From the NCBI GenBank assembly GCA_035279705.1, contig DATEHG010000113.1:1-9020 (forward strand): a stretch of 9,020 nt of DNA, written 5' to 3'. Below, in pieces: positions 6,238 to 9,020 of this stretch. The notes under the pieces were generated by a model, which did no database searches, had not been told where the DNA came from, and worked only from the letters and a program-made list of their open reading frames with translations. Both the position numbers and the translations under genes were made by a program. Each line of letters begins with the position of its first letter. Positions within the stretch are counted from its first letter, which is position 1. The stretch comes from DATEHG01 sp035279705. Its GTDB lineage: Bacteria > Gemmatimonadota > Gemmatimonadetes > Gemmatimonadales > GWC2-71-9.

Positions 6238-7196
6238 ATCCCGATCAGATTGCGGCAGCGCGGGACGGTGCCCGTGCCACCCTCGAGCAGCTCCGCCACG
6301 TCGTGCTCGGCCAGGAGGCCGCCCTTCGCGAGGTCCTGCTCGCGCTGATGGCGCAGGGCCATGTCCTGCTGGAAGGACCTCCGGGAACCGCCAAGACGCT
6401 GCTCGTGCGGACCCTGTCACTCTCGCTGAGCCTCGAATTCCGCCGCATCCAGTTCACGCCGGACCTCATGCCGAGTGATGTCACGGGGGTCAACCTGCTG
6501 ACCGGGCCGGGCACTTTTCAATTCCGGCCCGGCCCGCTGTTCGGCGATCTCGTCCTGGGGGACGAGATCAACCGGGCGCCCGCCAAGACACAGGCCGCCC
6601 TGCTCGAAGCGATGCAGGAGCGGGCGGTCACGGTGGACGGCACGACCCACCCGCTGAGCGAAGCCTTCACGGTCTTTGCGACCCAGAACCCGATCGAGTA
6701 CGAAGGAACCTATCCGCTGCCGGAGGCGGAACTCGACCGGTTCATGGTCAAAGTGCTGATCGGTTATCCCGACGGTGCGGCCGAGGAGGGGCTGCTGACC
6801 CGCGTGCTCGGCGGGTTCGAGGTGCAGGATCCGCCGAGCTACGGCGTGCGCCAGGTGCTCGACCGCGCCGGACTGGCGCAGATGCGCCAGGCGGTGCGCC
6901 AGGTCCGGGTCGATCCGACGCTGGTCCGCTACATCACGCTTCTGGTGCGTGCCACCCGGGAATCGCCGGCCCTCACCCTCGGCGCTTCGCCGCGGGCCAG
7001 CGTGGCGCTGCTGCACCTGGCGCAGGCATCCGCGCTGCTGGCGGGCAGGGATTTCGCGGTACCCGAGGACATCAAGCTGCTGGCGCCCGCCGCGATGCGG
7101 CACCGCGTGGCGGTGGCCCCGGAGCTGGAACTCGAGGGGGTCAGCGCGGACCAGGCGCTGGCGCAGGCCCTCGAGCGCGTCGAGATCCCGCAGTGA
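6216..7196 (+). CDS. MoxR-family AAA+ ATPase (326 aa)
   Basis: MoxR proteins are AAA+ ATPases thought to act as chaperones that insert cofactors or mature protein complexes, usually with vWA-domain partners. The usual order is complete: Walker A GPPGTAKT (54-61), Walker B LVLGDEINRA (112-121), the MoxR stretch KTQAALLEAMQERAVTVDG (124-142), sensor 1 FATQNPIEYEGTYPLPEAELDRF (154-176, containing the probable arginine finger R175) and sensor 2 GASPRAS (256-262). The lid domain ends the protein at near-standard length. The start is GTG 6216, with GGAGG at 6207-6211 only 4 nt away. It overlaps the DUF4350 gene by 22 nt, longer than the other overlaps in the operon. No other ATG, GTG or TTG gives a complete N-terminus. 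No residue needed for ATP use is missing. The symbol moxR is a family name, so none is assigned. Confidence 0.95.
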   Translation: MAGPSTLNPDQIAAARDGARATLEQLRHVVLGQEAALREVLLALMAQGHVLLEGPPGTAKTLLVRTLSLSLSLEFRRIQFTPDLMPSDVTGVNLLTGPGTFQFRPGPLFGDLVLGDEINRAPAKTQAALLEAMQERAVTVDGTTHPLSEAFTVFATQNPIEYEGTYPLPEAELDRFMVKVLIGYPDGAAEEGLLTRVLGGFEVQDPPSYGVRQVLDRAGLAQMRQAVRQVRVDPTLVRYITLLVRATRESPALTLGASPRASVALLHLAQASALLAGRDFAVPEDIKLLAPAAMRHRVAVAPELELEGVSADQALAQALERVEIPQ

Positions 7197-8512
7197 GGTT
7201 TCTGCCCACGCGTCGCTGGTATGTGGCCGCCGCCGGCCTGGCGGTGGTCGGCCTGGCCGGATTCGTGTGGCCGGGGGCGATCACGCTGCTGGTGATCGCG
7301 GACCTCGCGTGGATCATTGCATTGGTGACGGATGCGTGGCGGGCACCTGACGGAACTCACCTCAATGTGTTCCGGGACGCGCCACCAGGCCTGTCGGTCG
7401 GGCGGCCGGCCACCATCCGCTATCGCTGGAGGCACGATCTGCCCCGGACCGTGCGGATCCAGGTGCGGGAAACGCTGCCGCCGTCCCTGGACGAGCGGGC
7501 GCCCGACGTGCGGATGCTTACGATTTCGCGGGGCAAGCAGATTGACGAGGTGAGGCAGGTGCCTCCTCCGCGCCGCGGCCTGGCGGAGGGCGGGTCGTTC
7601 ACGGTGCGAGCCGAAGGGCCCTGGGGGCTGGCGGTGCGCCAGTGGGTGCTTCCACTGCCGTGGTCCCTGTCGATCTATCCGGAGTTGCCGGCGGCAACCC
7701 GGCTCAGCCTCCCCGCCCAGATCCGGCGCAAGCGGGAAGCCGGGCTCCGCGCGGTGCGGATGCTGGGTGAGGGGCGGGTCTTCGAGAGCCTGCGGGAGTG
7801 GGTGCCCGGCGACGACACCCGCGCCATCGACTGGAAGGCCACGGCGCGCCGCGGCCGGCCGATGACCCGCCAGTTCGAGGATGAACGCCGGCAGCAGGTG
7901 CTGATCGTGGTGGACGCGGGCCGCCAGCTCACGGCGGAATCGGACGGCACCGCCAGGCTCGAGAAGGTGCTCGAGGCGGCGCTGGCGCTGGCGCAGAGCG
8001 CCATCGAACAGGATGACAACGTCGGCCTCATGGTGTTCGACGACCAGATCCGCCACTACGTGCCGCCACGCCGCGGCCGCGCGGCGCTCCGCGGCATCCT
8101 GAACGCGCTCGCGGCAGTCGAGGGGAGGCTGGTGGAACCCGATTACCCGCTGGCGTTCCGGCACCTGGCCCTCAAGAGCCGCCGACGCGCGCTCACGGTG
8201 CTCTTCACCGATGTCATCGACCGGGCCTCGAGCCAGGCGCTGCTGTCACGCATGGGTACGCTGCGGCCGCGTCACCTGCCGGTGGCGGTGACCCTGCGCG
8301 ATCCGGCGCTGGAACGGGTGGCGACGGCGAGACCGGCGAGCAACACGGCGGCCTTCGAGCGGGCCGCAGCAGAGGAACTGCTCCTGGAGCGGGCCGAAGC
8401 GCTGGCGGCGATGCGGGAGGCGGGTGTGGTGGTGGTGGATGTGGCGCCGGCGGGGGCGGCGGACGCCATTGTGAGTCAGTACCGCACTCTCAAGCGAAAG
8501 GGACTTCTCTAG
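7193..8512 (+). CDS. DUF58 (vWA-like) membrane-anchored protein (439 aa)
   Basis: The GTG start overlaps the moxR stop (GTGA, 4 nt). Two membrane helices open the protein (about 9-25 and 28-46). A beta-rich domain of roughly 130 residues follows (from HLNVFRDAPPGLSVGRPATIRYRW). The DUF58 signature is clear: GRVFESLREWVPGDDTRAIDWKATARRG (194-221), then MTRQFEDERRQQVLIVVDAGRQL (224-246), which leads into a vWA-like fold that runs to FTDVID (338-343) and a last strand VVVVDV (412-417). The metal site that is DxSxS in true vWA domains is D241-A-G-R-Q here, so it has lost the serines, as in some DUF58 proteins. Paired with MoxR it probably links the ATPase to its client. The end KRKGLL is typical for the family, but the last four codons lie inside a 23-bp sequence duplicated downstream. 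Confidence 0.93.
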   Translation: MRFLPTRRWYVAAAGLAVVGLAGFVWPGAITLLVIADLAWIIALVTDAWRAPDGTHLNVFRDAPPGLSVGRPATIRYRWRHDLPRTVRIQVRETLPPSLDERAPDVRMLTISRGKQIDEVRQVPPPRRGLAEGGSFTVRAEGPWGLAVRQWVLPLPWSLSIYPELPAATRLSLPAQIRRKREAGLRAVRMLGEGRVFESLREWVPGDDTRAIDWKATARRGRPMTRQFEDERRQQVLIVVDAGRQLTAESDGTARLEKVLEAALALAQSAIEQDDNVGLMVFDDQIRHYVPPRRGRAALRGILNALAAVEGRLVEPDYPLAFRHLALKSRRRALTVLFTDVIDRASSQALLSRMGTLRPRHLPVAVTLRDPALERVATARPASNTAAFERAAAEELLLERAEALAAMREAGVVVVDVAPAGAADAIVSQYRTLKRKGLL

Positions 8513-8751
8513 GCATCACTGCATGCCGCGGGTGCTGGCGGATCCACGGATTACACAGATGGAACGCAGATTACTCCGCTCACCAACTGCCACCACACCT
8601 CGCCTCGGACTCCGCGCTCATTTCCTGTACACAACAGCAGCAGTTATCTGTGTGAATCCGGGTAAATCCGTGTCATCTGTGTTCCTGCCAGAACTCGATT
8701 GGGCAGCGATGCCAGACTTAGTAATGCCTCGGGTGGCCGAGTTGGCGGAGG
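8498..8751. repeat. Tandem ~254-bp repeat, unit 1
   Basis: The unit begins in the last codons of the DUF58 gene. A 23-nt stretch at 8498-8520, which includes the DUF58 stop codon, recurs without change at 8752-8774. It continues with a copy of the next gene's start (ATGCCGCGGGTG at 8523-8534), an inverted-repeat element, and a second gene-start copy at 8724-8750. Outside these blocks the two units are clearly diverged, with scattered substitutions and small gaps. A 132-codon frame at 8523-8921 runs through the repeats, but its low-complexity translation (TTDDTDETD, FFFNNNNNG) marks it as non-coding. Confidence 0.8.
8545..8681. repeat. Inverted-repeat element, copy 1 (imperfect)
   Basis: The left arm CACGGATTACACAGAT (8545-8560) faces the right arm ATCCGTGTCATCTGTG (8666-8681). 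They pair with three differences over 16 positions, one of which is a G-T wobble. The arms are made of a degenerate 9-10-nt unit (ACGGATNAC-like) that repeats further inward on the right. The loop of about 105 nt is C-rich on the plus strand. It is a decayed version of the element at 8798-8937. Confidence 0.75.
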
Positions 8752-8797
8752 AAGGGACTTCTCTAGGCATCACTTCACGCCGTCGGTTCAGCGAAAC

Positions 8798-8937
8798 CAC
8801 GGATGACACGGATGAGACGGATCGTCCCGCTCACCGACTGCCACCACCGCTCACCTCGAACTCCATGGTGTTTTTTTTCAATAACAACAACAACGGCAGT
8901 TATCCGTGTGCATCCGCGTAAATCCGTGTCATCCGTG
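8798..8937. repeat. Inverted-repeat element, copy 2 (16-bp perfect arms)
   Basis: CACGGATGACACGGAT (8798-8813) and ATCCGTGTCATCCGTG (8922-8937) are exact reverse complements. The similarity continues more weakly inward (GAGACGGAT on the left, GTGCATCCGCGTAA on the right). The loop of about 108 nt holds a C-rich stretch, a run of eight T (8871-8878) and four AAC repeats (8883-8894). Palindromic elements built from CACGGATGA-type units occur dispersed in many environmental bacterial genomes; I recall this from general experience and cannot verify it here. No transposase is present, so it would be a non-autonomous, MITE- or REP-like element. Confidence 0.8.
8824..8865 (+). other. C-rich, G-poor tract, possible Rho loading site
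   Basis: On the plus strand this 42-nt tract has about 22 C and 6 G and little foldable structure, the composition expected of a rut site. A matching tract occurs in the first element around 8574-8600: CCGCTCACC, one differing base, then ACTGCCACCAC appear in both. No intrinsic terminator was seen after the DUF58 operon, so Rho-dependent ending here is plausible but inferred. Confidence 0.3.
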
Positions 8938-8978
8938 TTCCCGCCATAGCCAAACGGTGAAGCGATGCAGGGCTAATA

Positions 8979-9020
8979 GTGCCGCGGGTGGCCGAGCTGG
9001 CGGAGCAGTTCGCGGTCGAA
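8979..9020 (+). CDS. Start of next gene, product unknown (14 codons visible)
   Basis: GTG 8979 opens MPRVAELAEQFAVE, which stays open to the window edge. AGGG at 8969-8972 with 6 nt spacing is a fair ribosome binding site, and an in-frame TGA at 8958 limits the start. The pattern VAELAEQFAVE resembles the short helical opening seen in IF2-N-like and other small DNA/RNA-binding domains, but 14 residues are too few to name it. Two further copies of this start occur upstream (8523, 8724) and run into repeat sequence, so this one is probably the functional copy. Confidence 0.45.
   Translation, partial: MPRVAELAEQFAVE

Larger units (their letters stand above)
8752..9005. repeat. Tandem ~254-bp repeat, unit 2
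   Basis: This unit repeats the order of unit 1: the 23-nt DUF58 tail copy (8752-8774, non-coding here), a decayed gene-start copy (about 8775-8793, TCACGCCGTCGGTTCAGCG), the inverted-repeat element, and a gene-start copy at 8979-9005. The gene-start blocks at 8724-8750 and 8979-9005 agree at 24 of 27 positions. Upstream of them GCGATGC and a TTAGTA/CTAATA stretch are also shared. Confidence 0.78.

Noticed and set aside
6929..8164. Minus-strand open frame of 411 codons
   Set aside because: Shadow of MoxR and DUF58 coding sequence, without any recognisable motif.
8861..8878. Intrinsic terminator at the T8 run
   Set aside because: The only stem just before it is CACC/GGTG (4 bp), too weak for a standard terminator.
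8523..8921. Open frame of 132 codons after DUF58
   Set aside because: It runs through both inverted-repeat elements and translates to repeat-derived low-complexity sequence. Only its first codons copy the real downstream gene start.
8545..8937. CRISPR array
   Set aside because: The arms are inverted, not direct, repeats of constant length. The inner 9-10-nt units have no spacers of regular size and no cas gene is present.

Overview
This is a GC-rich bacterial window with dense, overlapping genes and several GTG starts. The gene content (rho, a MoxR/DUF58 membrane operon, an RDD-SpoIIM protein) and protein style suggest a free-living, non-enteric lineage such as Gemmatimonadota. That placement is an impression from protein style, not the result of a search.

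Left part (1-1735): the 5' two-thirds of rho lies on the minus strand and runs off the left edge. A ~320-nt intergenic region holds candidate promoters firing in both directions, a 12-bp perfect palindrome between them and a hairpin in the presumed rho leader. On the plus strand follow two small genes, probably cotranscribed: an unrecognised 93-aa protein and a 60-aa protein that looks like an isolated histidine-kinase dimerisation/phosphoacceptor (DHp) hairpin with no ATPase domain. A hairpin sits between these genes and the convergent next gene.

Centre (1736-8512): two divergent transcription units start only 14 nt apart. Leftward is a single 626-aa protein joining an RDD membrane domain to a SpoIIM membrane domain. 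Rightward is a tightly overlapping five-gene operon: a multi-pass membrane protein of the GPDPase-membrane-domain type, a DUF4129 protein, a DUF4350 protein, a MoxR AAA+ ATPase and a DUF58 (degenerate vWA) protein. Three of the junctions use overlaps of 1, 4 and 11 nt and one overlaps by 22 nt. The set is the recognisable MoxR-DUF58-DUF4350-DUF4129-RDD-SpoIIM neighbourhood. MoxR ATPases with vWA-type partners are proposed to act as chaperones that assemble or activate other proteins. The membrane proteins suggest the job is done at the cytoplasmic membrane, but the client is unknown.

Right part (8513-9020): there is no convincing gene until the last 42 nt. The DUF58 stop codon lies inside the first of two diverged, head-to-tail ~254-bp repeat units. 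Each unit carries a CACGGATGACACGGAT-type inverted repeat around a C-rich, G-poor loop. The start of what looks like the next gene (MPRVAELAE...) appears three times in the repeat region, and only the last copy (8979 onward) stays open to the window edge. This suggests that a palindromic element inserted at the DUF58/next-gene junction and that the junction was then duplicated. It is the most unusual structure in the window.
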